From Pyropia yezoensis (Eukaryota > Rhodophyta > Bangiophyceae > Bangiales > Bangiaceae), in NCBI GenBank assembly GCA_009829735.1, contig CM020619.1:23337554-23401553 (forward strand): a stretch of 64,000 nucleotides of DNA. Reading direction: 5' to 3'. This document shows positions 1 through 10,170 of the stretch, in pieces. The translations under genes and the position numbers were made by a program. Every line of letters starts with the position of its first letter. The stretch's first letter is position 1. The notes under the pieces were generated by a model. The model was not told the DNA's origin, made no database searches, and worked only from the letters and a program-made list of their open reading frames with translations.

Positions 1-1886
1 CAGGTCTTGCGCGGGGCGGCAGGAGTACAAGCATTGTCTCTCGCGCCGCCGCCCTGGTGGCAGCAGCCGCACGTGGAGCAGCAGCCGCAGATGCAGCTCC
101 CGCTGCAGGCGCCGCCGGCGCCGCCGATCTTTGTCCAGCTGCCGCCGCCGCCCCCGCCGCCCCCGCCGCCTCCGCCGCCCCCGCCGCCTCCGCCGCCGCC
201 GCCTCCACCCCCGCCGCCGGCGCCACCTTCGCCCCCGCCCCCGCCCCCCGACGAGTACTGATCGGCGCAGCCGTCTCTGGGGGGGCCTGCGTGGTCGGCA
301 ACACGGTGGCGGCGCGGAGCACACAGGACGGCGCTGTCTCCGTGTCGAACGTGCTGGCGGGGATGGCGGCGCGTCACAAGAAGCGTATTGCGGCGGCGCG
401 GGCTGCCGGCCGAGAGGCAGCCAGTCGGGCGCGCTACACTCGTGCTGGCCAAGGTTTAGGGCCTCCTCCTTCTGAGCGGGCCCCTGCTGTGGGCTCTGTG
501 GCTCCCTCCCCAGCAGGCCAATCTACGGGGGGCGGCGGCTCATATGCGCGTCGAGGGACTGCACTGGCGATCGAGCGCAAGAAGCGGGGCAGCAGCGGAG
601 GGCGGGGAAAGGCGTGGACCCGCGGCGAACGGGTGGCCCTCTGTCGTGCTGTACGCGAGGCAACTCTGAACGGCTTGCTCGCTGCTGATCAGCAGAAGGA
701 GGACTACTGGGGCAAGATGCTCGTCGCCATGGCCGAGCAGACGCCCGAGAATCTAACGGGCAACCAGCTGGCCGAGCGCTGGGGTCAGCGCACCTGGAGC
801 GCACTCTTAGTTGAGTTCACCCGCAAAATCAGCCCCTGCTGCCGGCGGTTTGCCCACTTATACCACGTCGCGTCGACGACGGCAACGGGCAATATGGACG
901 AGGACGGTATCCTGAGCTCGGCGCGGTCGCTTTACTTGGCGGCCGCCATGTACGCCGCGGAGCATGCGGACGCTGTCAAGGACGCCAATCGCAGAGAGCA
1001 AGGCAGGGCGGTGCCTGTGCGGCGGTCCCGCCTCGTGCCCCATAACTGGGAGCCGTGCTGGCAGGAGCTCAAAGCGCTTGACAAGTACAGCGGCGCCGCT
1101 GCTAACCCTGATATCGAGCGCTCCTTCCTGGACGGTATTCTGAGCGACGACGGCTCGGATGCGACGGAGGAGGACGAGAGCGGAGACACTGCGGACGCGG
1201 GAGGGGGAGTTGCTGCGGGAGCTGAGGAGCCGCGGGCCCGACCTTTGCGAGGACCTGCGCTGATGGACCGCCCCGCAATGGGTCGCAAGGCCCTCAAGCG
1301 CCGCCTGGTCGACGACAACGCGGAAGCGGCGTCCCTCGCCGCCTGTGACAAGTCGATGCGAGCGGTGGCGCAGTCGCTCGCTCGTCGTAAAGAGCTAGGG
1401 CAGGAGGCGCAGAAGCTGGAGAAGCAGCGGATGGCGCTCGACTTTTTTAACCGGGCGGAGAACAAGCACACCCCCGAGGGGTTGGCGTTCCAAGCGCGCA
1501 TGCTGGCGACAATGGCTGCGTTTGGCGCCGGGCCCGCGGTCGCTTCCAGCGCGTGCGTTGCTGGTGGTGATGCCGGCGCGACTGCTAGTGAGGCGGCTCG
1601 CGTGGGCGACTGCGAGGACGAGGATGAGGACGGCGGCATTGTCGTGGCTGGGGCGCCTGAGCCGATCGCCGCCAGCTCGACCCCGGCCCACAAAGCACGC
1701 AGCGCCGAGTCAATGGCGACTAAGGCGGCGCTGGCAGATGCGGCGTTACGCGCCGCCGCAACGATTGACCTGACCTTCCCGCCCACCATGGGCGGGCACG
1801 CAAGCGGCGCAGGTGCAGGGGTCGCTGATGACGACTGGGCAAGCGGCAGCAAAGCTGAACGTGGAAACAAAAAGGACAAGCTGTGA
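1..1886 (+). CDS. PIF/Harbinger ORF1, Myb/SANT-like DNA-binding protein (5' partial)
   Basis: The frame is open from base 3 without any in-frame ATG before the conserved part, so the gene starts upstream of the window or in an earlier exon (bases 1-4, cagg, would fit a splice acceptor). A poly-Ala/Pro stretch (about 60-250) is followed by a Lys/Arg-rich segment. A trihelix/SANT-like region with spaced Trp residues follows (KAWTRGERVAL, DYWGKMLVAMAEQ, RWGQRTWSALLVEF; about 605-850), then an HNWEPCWQELKALDKY segment (about 1040-1090). Next come an acidic linker and a basic helical segment (SLARRKELGQEAQKLEKQR, about 1375-1440). This order matches the Myb-like/NAM-associated accessory proteins of plant and algal PIF elements. 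The facing DDE transposase supports the call. Role inferred: nuclear, binds the element's subterminal DNA. A host trihelix factor is the alternative. Confidence 0.6.
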   Translation, partial: GLARGGRSTSIVSRAAALVAAAARGAAAADAAPAAGAAGAADLCPAAAAAPAAPAASAAPAASAAAASTPAAGATFAPAPAPRRVLIGAAVSGGACVVGNTVAARSTQDGAVSVSNVLAGMAARHKKRIAAARAAGREAASRARYTRAGQGLGPPPSERAPAVGSVAPSPAGQSTGGGGSYARRGTALAIERKKRGSSGGRGKAWTRGERVALCRAVREATLNGLLAADQQKEDYWGKMLVAMAEQTPENLTGNQLAERWGQRTWSALLVEFTRKISPCCRRFAHLYHVASTTATGNMDEDGILSSARSLYLAAAMYAAEHADAVKDANRREQGRAVPVRRSRLVPHNWEPCWQELKALDKYSGAAANPDIERSFLDGILSDDGSDATEEDESGDTADAGGGVAAGAEEPRARPLRGPALMDRPAMGRKALKRRLVDDNAEAASLAACDKSMRAVAQSLARRKELGQEAQKLEKQRMALDFFNRAENKHTPEGLAFQARMLATMAAFGAGPAVASSACVAGGDAGATASEAARVGDCEDEDEDGGIVVAGAPEPIAASSTPAHKARSAESMATKAALADAALRAAATIDLTFPPTMGGHASGAGAGVADDDWASGSKAERGNKKDKL

Positions 1887-2399
1887 GGACCGGTACAGAG
1901 AGAACGAGAAGAAGTGGCGGCGCATGCGCGCCGGCGCCCCGCCCGCTGTACTGCCCGACGGGGCCACGACCATCTCCCACGCTTATGCCTGCTTGTATGT
2001 TTTGCCTTTCTTGTTTGATAGTTTGTACTTGCTGTTGCAGATGGACCCGCGTACGCATGTGCACCTTCTGTTGCTGTACCAGCGGCACGCCTGTGCCTCT
2101 GCTGTATATGAAGCCGCACACACCTGTGAACCTGCATGCTTTTTTTTTTTTACCCGAGTTGGTCGCGGGTTTTTTTTTTTTCCTACTGGACAACTATGCC
2201 TTCTTGCGAGGCCCACCCAACTCATCATCCCCCCCTTCCTTCCCCCTCTTCCTTCCTATAGTCCCCACCGCCAAGTCGTATGTAGCTCTCCTGGCCAACA
2301 GCGCTTTCCACAACCACTCTGTAGCCAGCATTACGCGGCCAGACCGTCTCTGACAGAAACGTTGTCCCTTTCGCCGCGCAAAAACGTCAGGAGTGCGGC
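1887..2399. other. Spacer after ORF1 with paired T-runs
   Basis: No gene seen. Two 11-13-base T runs (about 2140-2152 and 2171-2182) flank a short GC-rich stretch. This is the 3' flank of ORF1 and may hold its polyadenylation region; no clear signal was found. Confidence 0.4.
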
Positions 2400-2830
2400 C
2401 AGCAGGGAGTGGGCGCCAACCTGGGGTGCCGGCTGTGCGCAGGCCGTGCGGCGGGCAGGCAGCGGGGAGTGGGCGCCACCCCCGGGTGTCGGCCGTGGGA
2501 AGGCCGTGCGGTGGCCGGCAGCCGCCGGCCAGGGGGAAGAGGGGCCACGCCCGTGCGCCGGGCGTGGCTTGGATGGCGGCGGGCAGGCAGCGGCCGGCCA
2601 GGGAGGAGAGGAGCCACGCCGGTGCGGCGGCGGCTGCTTTGCTGGCGGGGGGCAGGCAGCTCGGGGTAGGCGCCACGCCGTGGTGCGGGCCGTTGGGAGA
2701 CCGTGCGGCGGCCGGCACCGGCCGGCCAGGGGGAGAGGCGCCACGCCGGTGCGGCGGCCGTGGCACTGACGGAAGTGGGCAGGCAGTGGCCTGCCTTGGA
2801 GGAGGGGCGCCAGGACGGCTCCGCAGGTAG
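2400..2830. repeat. Degenerate minisatellite, about 60-bp unit, about 7 copies
   Basis: Units begin near a GGCAGGCAGC core followed by GGCGCCA or GCCACGCC and CCGTGCGGCGG. Starts are visible near 2403, 2460, 2520, 2585, 2655, 2715 and 2780. Unit length varies (about 57-66 bp) and copies differ, so frames through the array are not conserved and the long open frames on both strands here are not genes. The array sits between the two PIF/Harbinger genes, at their convergent 3' ends. Confidence 0.65.
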
Positions 2831-2907
2831 CGGCGCAGAGCGACGGTTGGTGGTGGGAGCGCCGAGACGACAGGGAAAGAAATAGAATGACGCAAAGTGT
2901 ACATTGT

Positions 2908-4768
2908 TTAATCCGACTCCTCCCCCAGCTTATGGCGCTGCGCCCACACATGTGCCGTCAGAGCCTCACGCAAACGTGCGTGCCCCACGGGGTTGGTGAC
3001 ACGCGCCCAGGCCACTATGGCCCTCATCATGCCCGCGTGGACGGCGTTCGGGGGCACAGGAAGAGCTACGCCGCCACCAACAGCGAGCCCACCCGCGCCA
3101 ACCCCGGCACCAGCTCCTCCTGCAACTACGGGGTTGCCCCCACCCCAATTCACTACACCATCACCCCCGTCCTCACCGCCGACATCCTCCCCCACATCGT
3201 CGCCACCATCACCCCCCCCTCCACCATCACCGCCGTCTGCATCATCGACACAAACAGCACCAGCTCCACCTTGTCCAGCGACTCCACCGTCACCAGCGCC
3301 GCCGACCGCGGCACTGCCGCCGCTTCCGCCACCGCCGCCGCCGCCGCAGCCACTGCCAACACCGGCACCATCCCCGCCGTCGGCGCCACCGCCATCACCA
3401 TTCCCGCCGTCGCCAGCGACCCCAGGGTGCACACCCGCACCGAGACCTGCACCGTCACTGCCACCACCGGGTCCACCGCCCCCGCCGTCTCCGCCACCGC
3501 CACCGCCACCGCCACCACCACCGTAACCGCCACCGCCATCGCCACCGCCACTGACACCGCCGCATCCACTCCCGTGTGGCGCACCCGTTCCCCCTCCCTC
3601 ACCAAGTTCAGGAAAAGCGCGAGAGACGTACCCTTCTCGACGCAGCTCGGTCACCATGTTGTGCAAAATGGTTTCGGCTTTGGCGGTACCTATGAGGGTA
3701 GAGACAGAGTAGGCTCGAGCAGGGTGCAAAAGAACGTGGAAGCGGGCGGTCAGTACAGCAAAGAGACGCTCCACGTCCTTCCGCATGGCCTCTTGCAGAC
3801 TGTTGAAAGCTTTCTCCCGGGGCGTTTGCGGCATGGCGTGAGGGGCCATAAAGATGGAGTAGCGAGGGTAGATGCCATCCACAAGATAATACGGCAGGTT
3901 GATCACCTCCCCGTTGACCGTGTAGGTTAATCCCGGCGGGGGCCACTCCCCCTTGGTGATCTGCACCATGAGGGGGCTGTGCGACAACACGTTCACGTCA
4001 TTGTTGCTGCCAGGACAGCCAGCAAACAGGTGCCACACCCGCAGGTTCTCGTCGCAGATGGTCTCCAATATAATGTTGGGATGCTTAGGGCGGCCCTTGT
4101 ACATCCCTGCGTGCGCTGAGGGGCAGTTGGTCCATGCCCAATGGCTGCAGTCCAGGCTCCCAATGCAGCCAGGCAGGCCGCGCTCGGCATTGCGCGCCAG
4201 AATGCGGTTGAGGTCCTCGATCGTAGGGGCGCGCAGGTACACGGCCTGGTACTTGTGGAGAATGAACGTCACCAGCCGCCGGACAGCCTTGTGGACAGTT
4301 GACTTGGAGAGCCGCACATACTCGTCTACTCGATCGGCCGTCTCGCCATAGGCGATGACGCGGAAGGCCGCCACAAGCTTCTGGAGGGGGTGGGCCTGTG
4401 GGAGGCCCGTGGCGTTGGGGCGCTGCGCCCACCAGTTCAGGTCCTTGATGTCTTCGTAAATGCGCATGAACAGGGTGCGCGGTACACGGAAGCGGCGATC
4501 AATAATCAATCTCATCATAGACAGGCGGAGCGCCGCCCAGCCCAAAGTAGTCACGCCGGATGGTGGCGAGGCCGAGATCAAAGTCGCGTTTCTTGTTTGG
4601 CTTGCGGCCGGGCACAGAACCACGACGCCGCGCCGGGCCCCTTCGGCCGCGGCGGCGGCGCCACAGGCGTAGCACCGTGAGGTGGTGCTGGAGCAGAAGC
4701 ACCAAGGCCGCGTCGTCATCGAATGCAGCGTCCCCGTGAAGACTGTGTAGCGCTCCCGTATGCTCCAT
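2908..4768 (-). CDS. PIF/Harbinger DDE transposase (HARBI1-like), one frameshift
   Basis: Cuts and rejoins the element by RNase-H-fold DDE chemistry. Visible motifs in order: N-terminal DLGLATIRRDYFGLGG and PPVYDEID, the RRFRVPRTLFMRIYEDI motif, an HTH-like region (LSKSTVHKAVRRLV), first catalytic Asp in GSLDCSHWAWTNCP, second in YYLVDGIYP, and Glu in REKAFNSLQEAMRKDVERLF. All three catalytic residues are present. A long Gly-rich segment (about 3000-3560) then joins to a short conserved-looking tail (HAGMMRAIVAWARVT...HKLGEESD). The N-terminal part (ATG at 4768) and the rest are in different frames; the shift lies near 4500-4510 in a GATT-type short repeat and amounts to +1. The Gly-rich insert is unusual for the family. 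Convergent with ORF1. Probably inactive unless the shift is a sequencing error. Confidence 0.8.
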
Positions 4769-7073
4769 GCCTACGACATCATGCAGGCGGGGGGAGCGGG
4801 AACGGGCAGGGGTAGCGCACCACAAACACGACCACACACCAGAACAATAAAGCACAGCGTGAGATGTGGGTGATGCGTCAGTCCACCGCGACCACAGCGC
4901 CCAACTCCTCGCGCAGAAAGACCGCTACCTCTCCGCCCTCCGTCCCCACACACCCGTCGTCCCCACCATACACAGACGCCAACACGTACCAGCTGTTGCG
5001 TGCGGTCGTGAGACAATGCACACCCTTCGGGTGGCGCAAAGAGTGCAATGCCACTTCGCTTGTCAGCGCACCGCGGACGTCGACGTAGCGAAACTGGCAG
5101 TTGTGGAGCAACTCGGGCAACGGACAACCTTACTGGATAGGGGGGGAAGGAGATTGGAGGCGGTGGGGGGGCAGGGTCAAACACACACAAAAATACATAT
5201 CGTGAGGCAGAGCGTCCACAGGCAAGAGAGTGACGCGTCAGAGGCCACACCGTCTCAAGAAAAATAACGCACACACAGATGCCCGTGTTGGCGCGCGCAG
5301 TATCGCGGGCATCGCACACACATGGAGCGGGGCCGGATCGCGGGGACGGTGACGAACGCGGCGACGGTGGTGGTGGCGGCGACAGCGGTAGCGACGACGG
5401 TTGCGCCGTGCAGCGCAACGACGCCCTCCCCTGGGCCCACCCCTCCACACTAGCGTACAGGAAGGGGGTGTCGCCGGCCCGTGCCGCTGACGGCTGTGGT
5501 GCCTGGCCTGACCCGTCGGCGACACGATTGGGCTACGCCCAAATGCAGGGATCCTGGCCGCCATCACCCCACCCCCGTGCAGGCCCCGTCGGCTCTCCCC
5601 CAATAGGAGGCCTTCCACGGCACCCTGCCCCCTTCAGATCTGGAGCGCATGGAGCCTCGCACGCACCCCCCCCCCCCGGACTGCTCCTTCCCGCTCCCTA
5701 GCCAGTCAAAATTGGAGGCCACCACCCGTGCGCTGGACGCGTGCTGGGTGTCTTGGTGGCTCGCGAATGCCCCCCCTCGTCTCCAGAGCTGGCTGCCCGA
5801 AAGCACCCCCCTAGCACAGTTTCCGACGGAAGTGTGGCTTCCTCGCGCCCTCGTGACAAACCGCGGAGCGTAGAAGGCGTGAGCCCCTCCCCCGCCTCCC
5901 CTCCACCCCCCGATCCCCAATCTCAACCCTCCATCGAAAATCGAGCATCACACACCGCCCCCGCGTGCAAGGGAGGGTGCTCCACAGAGAGAGAACACCC
6001 CGGATCGTGGCACCATATTGCCCCGTCCCCAGCGGCGCCACGTGCCACCTGTTCCATCCTTTGCTCTCCTCGTCGCGTGAGGCAGCATAGTTGGATCGGT
6101 CAAGATGTTTTGCCGCACATCTGCCAAAACGCGACCGCACGTTAGGAAGACTATCCAAGCAAGCACATACTTTGCGACCGAAGATCTGGTGAGTTGGGAG
6201 CGAAAACTGCGTGCCACGTTGGCGTGCAACGTGGGACGCGCACAGCCAATCATTTTCGAGGTCTTCGGCATTCTGGTATGGCTCGAGCCATACGGTGAGC
6301 CAAACACGTCGAGTTTGGCTCACGGTATGGCTCGAGCCATTGCAAAGGCCCCTTTATCCGCCAATATTCTTCTTTATCCGTTTTTATCCGCCGTATTGAT
6401 TCGTAACTCCATTGCCCAAATCAGAGACGATGAAGCCCGTTTTAGCCCGTATGGTTCCCGTGACGTTGCTGCTGTGACCCTTCTGCGGCCATCCGGCCCC
6501 CGATCTGCAACGTGGCACGAATATGGGCGAATACTCACTTCGGAGGACGTGCTCTAATGGACGGGTGGGAGCGACCCAGCGCACCGACGCAACGGCAGTT
6601 GGACCCGCTGGGGAAAATGACGCTCACAGCCATACCAAACGAAACCAAGCGGAACAATCAATGTGCTATGACGTCTCGTGTCGCAGTCCGTCGTTCCGCC
6701 ACCCGCGCCGGCAGGGGCAGTAGCCTGTCTGCCCCAATAACTAACCACCTCACCAGACGAGGTGGTTCTCTGCGGCTCCTCAAAGAAATAAAAACACCGC
6801 TGGGGAGAGGAGAGTGAGCTCAGTCCCATGATGTCTTTTTTTTTTTGTCCTATGCGAGTGTGCATCTCGTTGCGCCGCCCCCAATATGGGGCTGCCACGT
6901 GTAGTGCTCCTAAATCAACCAGCTCTGCAATGGGCCTTCAAGGCCCATCTCGAGTCCGATACGTGTCAAGAGAATTTTCAGTGCGGCTCAGTGTTTACTC
7001 TTCCCTCGCACAGTCGAACCGTTCTGCCCTACGGTAGCACTGCCAAACCCGAGCGCGTCCGCTGGCGGCGCGC
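4769..7073. other. Intergenic, no gene recognised
   Basis: Upstream of the transposase. I see no motif-bearing frame on either strand. It holds a short C-run (about 5669-5678), pyrimidine-rich stretches, a 28-bp hairpin (annotated separately) and an AT-richer patch around 6350-6420 with three TTTATCCG words. The PIF/Harbinger right terminus should lie in the first few hundred bases but was not identified. Confidence 0.4.
6278..6340. repeat. 28-bp inverted repeat (hairpin) built from nested palindromes
   Basis: Arms 6278-6305 and 6313-6340 pair over 28 bp with a single mismatch, around a 7-base loop. Each arm itself begins or ends with the perfect 14-bp palindrome ATGGCTCGAGCCAT. No T-run follows, so it is not a classic terminator. 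It could be a very small foldback element or a protein-binding site. Confidence 0.8.
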
Positions 7074-7607
7074 TTAAGCTAGGAGACGCTGTTTTTGTAC
7101 TGTTTTGATTGGTCCCCTCACCCGCCGGTCCCTGGTGATGAGGGCTTCTGGAGCGCGATTATCCGTGCGCTGCTTCGTCTCTGCCGCCTTGCGCGCCGCC
7201 TCCTCGAGCATATCAGCATCCTCAGTCACGCGAGACAGACCGGGGATGGCCAACATCAACTGGGAAACCAGGTTTTTACCAGATAGAGATGGAAAAAGCT
7301 CACAGGCGCGCGCAGACGGGTCCACAGGGGGAGGCTCCCTCCCCGGCGACGACGCAATCCCCCCTTCCTCGCTGGGAGAAACCGCCTGCTGCCGCGCTGC
7401 ATCAGGTCCTGAGGGAGTTCCAGCTACGTGGCCGGATCCGCCACGGGTAGGCGACCTTGTTGGGTGGGGGGGGCGGTGCGGGGCGCGGGGTATGTGTGGT
7501 ACAGTGGGGGGAGAACAACACAAACGGGTGACCACTACAGCGCGTACCGCGACGAAGTGCGACAGGTCGTTGCTGGAGGGGTCAATTTCGGGGTACACGT
7601 GGGCCAC
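7074..7607 (-). CDS. Possible small protein, unrecognised
   Basis: 177-codon frame. The first half is Pro/Ser-rich and low complexity. The C-terminal 80 residues look more protein-like, with a Leu/Ile-containing segment (LVSQLMLAIPGLSRV), an acidic-basic helix (EDADMLEEAARKAAETKQRT) and a basic end. No family recognised. The frame could be a chance opening in GC-rich DNA. No intron signals were examined successfully and no neighbour supports it. Confidence 0.2.
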   Translation of the reverse strand: MAHVYPEIDPSSNDLSHFVAVRAVVVTRLCCSPPTVPHIPRAPHRPPHPTRSPTRGGSGHVAGTPSGPDAARQQAVSPSEEGGIASSPGREPPPVDPSARACELFPSLSGKNLVSQLMLAIPGLSRVTEDADMLEEAARKAAETKQRTDNRAPEALITRDRRVRGPIKTVQKQRLLA

Positions 7608-8216
7608 GTGGTCTTGTTGGTTTAGGGGCAGTGGTTGGTCATTGGGGCAGACAAGCTAAGGCAATATTGTGTGGGAATGGGATTGATGTGTGGGGGAGGA
7701 GGGGCGGGGGGCGGGGGGGGGGGAGCATAAAACGGGGAGGAGCGGGATGAGGGGGGGGACGAGGGGGGGGAGTGTTGGTCGTGTGAGGGGTCGGGTCGGC
7801 GGGGGACGAATGCTGGGATGGGTGCATAATGACGCGGCATCACGCATGGTTAGGGAAGGAATCGACATCGCTTGGCTGTACTTTAATTTTGCGTCCATCC
7901 TTCTGTAAGTGGGGCTCCTGTATTCCAATGGTCAAGTGCGGCTCGGTTGTATGAAGGCGTCATATAACCGAGCGGCATATAATCGAATACTGATTGCATT
8001 AGAATATCTCATCACCGCATGTGCGGAGACCACGTCATAGAATCATGAGGGGCTCTTCATGACGGAACGGCCACTTCCCCCGACGCAACCCCACAATACG
8101 GCCAAGCATAACCATAGAGCCCACGCGGGGGGACCCGACCACCACTGCATGGGCACAGTTTCCCCCGCGCACCGCAACACATACCGGTGGCATATACAGA
8201 GCAGACCCATCACCCC
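7608..8216. other. Intergenic with G-rich tract
   Basis: Strongly G-rich on the + strand at about 7690-7800 (several runs of 6-10 G). No gene seen. The stretch after about 7900 is AT-richer and lies just downstream of the P450 stop, so it should contain that gene's 3' end. Confidence 0.4.
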
Positions 8217-10170
8217 TCAAGCGCACGCTGGCGGCGGCGGCGCACCCGCCCGCCGCGTCACGCGCACCTCGTACGGCGCCGGCCGAAAGGTACCGAGGTC
8301 CACCCCCCGTACGGGCTCCTTGGTCGCCAACCGCACCTGGTAGCCCCACAGGATGCACACGATGGTGGTCTTCCACTCGAGCTGCGACAGCCGCCGGCCG
8401 GGGCACGCGATGGGGCCGAGGCCAAACGGGAAGTAGGAGCCGCTGGCGACCTTGACGCCGGCGGCGCCGCCAGGGCCGTCTGGCAGCCACCGCTCGGGCA
8501 CAAAGGCGTGGGCGTCGGGGAAGACGGCCTCGTCGTGGAGCACCACAAACTGGGAAAGCTTGATGGCTGTCCCCGCGGGGATGACGCTCCCGTCCGACGG
8601 CAGCGTCACGGGCACTTGGGTGCGCCGGTTGGGGCCCGCCGCCGTGATCGGGTACAGCCGCAGCACCTCCTTCCATACCGCTTGCAGGTATGTCAGCCGG
8701 TCCAGGGAGGCGGGCGTGAGCGGGAGTTCCGCCGCGGGGGTGCTCCGTGAACAGCCGAGGACGTCTGCCACTTCGTCGACGATCCGATCTTGGACCTCAG
8801 GGTGGCGGCAGAGGGTGAGGATGCCCCACTCGAGTGAATGAGCCTGCAGAGGAGGACAGGAAAGGCGGACCCACAGAACGTATCGGACCAGGCGGGAAGC
8901 GGGAAACGCTCCGGTCACACCAGTCAAGATGAAGCAAGGGCAGACCAGAAACCGCATCACCAAGGGAACAACTGGGTGAGTGAGGAGCACAAACTCGCTG
9001 CAGCAAGGACCATGGTTCCACGACGAGGACAACCGCTAAAAAAGAAAGCCCATGCAGAACCCCCCCCCCCTCCTCACGTACGGTGGTGTCATAGCCAGCC
9101 ATGAAGAGAAGCATGTAGTCGGCTGCGAGGCGCAGGCGGTCCCCCCGGTAGGCCCCCTTTGGCTGGTCCACATCCGCCAGCAGGACGTCGAGAATGTCCT
9201 TGGGCGGCACCGCCTTCCACGAGCCGTCTTCATAGGCGGCCAGCCGGGCCGCCTCGTGGCGAACGTACAGGGCCTTGAAGTAGGCGCCAGCAGCTTGGAG
9301 GCGGCCTACCGCGCGGGGGGCAAACAGCTTTTTGGGCGACGGCACCATCTCCACGGGGATGAACAGGGGCAGCAACGAGTTGAGCTTGTCCAGAATCTCA
9401 TCCGACGGCAACGGCTGGGACACCAACACCTCGTGGATGACCGACAGGGTCAGCCATTCCAGCAGCTGGCCCGGACAAAAGGACCCGCCCGCCGCGGCGT
9501 CGGCGGCGCCCGCGGTGCCCGCCGCCGCGCCGCGGTCCGCCACGTCGGCGGCGGTGCCGAGGGCGGCGGCCAGCCGTCCCCCCCCCCCCGCAACGTCGGC
9601 CACCACCGCCGCCACAGCCACGGCCAGCACCCGATCGGCATTCAGGGGCGGCACGACCAGCCGCCGCCAGCGGGTGTGGATGTCCCCCGCCGTGAGCAGC
9701 GCCATCCGCGGGCTGAGGAGGAGGCCCAACGACGCGAGCGCCGCCGTGTCCCGCGGCGGGTTGACACGCGCCAGCACGTGCCGCACGTCTGCCGGGTGGG
9801 TGATAAAGACGGTCCGCGACCCCGCCATCCACACCTGCCAGTTGGGGGCCCCCGCCGCCGCCCGCCAGTCGGCAAACAGGTAGCACACGCGGCGGGCCGC
9901 AACGGCGGCGGCGAGGCCCGCCACCCGCCCCACCAGCGGCCAGTCGCCGGGAGTGGCGGGGGAGGGGAAGACCGTGCCGTGCAGGCGCAGGGTGTCGGTC
10001 GCAAAGCGGGGCCACGCCAGCGACGTGAGGGCGGCGGCCGCCGCGGCGGCGGCCAGGGCGGCGCCCCAGCCGCCGCCGACCAACGACGGGGTGACCGCCG
10101 CCGCTGCCGCGGCGGCGGCCGCCACCGCCACCGCGGTGACGGGCTGCACCGGCAGCGGCGCGCGGGCCAT
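8217..10170 (-). CDS. Cytochrome P450 monooxygenase, one intron
   Basis: Haem-thiolate monooxygenase; inserts one oxygen atom into a substrate that cannot be named from sequence. Exon 1 runs 10170-9082 and exon 2 runs 8843-8217, with a 238-bp intron (GTACGT donor, CTGCAG acceptor, phase 0), giving 571 aa, normal for the family. Start chosen at 10170: the ATG precedes an Ala-rich hydrophobic N-terminal segment (about residues 10-50) likely to anchor it in the ER or a plastid membrane. I-helix oxygen motif AGYDTT ends exon 1 (358-363); K-helix ExxR is KEVLRLYP (Glu422, Arg425); PERW motif at about 479-482; haem motif FPFGLGPIACPGR with ligand Cys about 510. The intron falls exactly after the I-helix motif. 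All signature residues are present, so it looks functional. I would not assign a CYP family. Confidence 0.92.

Larger units (their letters stand above)
1..4768. mobile_element. PIF/Harbinger DNA transposon, left end outside window
   Basis: Two convergent genes typical of PIF/Harbinger elements lie side by side: a Myb/SANT-like ORF1 (+, to 1886) and a DDE transposase (-, 4768 to 2908). In this superfamily both proteins are needed for movement; ORF1 binds DNA and escorts the transposase. The left terminus is beyond base 1. I could not place a right terminal inverted repeat or the 3-bp target duplication in 4770-5500, so the right limit given is only the transposase start. The transposase frame carries a frameshift, so this copy is probably not autonomous. 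Confidence 0.7.

Noticed and set aside
2993-3526. Pro/Ala/Thr-rich + frame
   Set aside because: Antisense of the Gly-rich segment of the Harbinger transposase.
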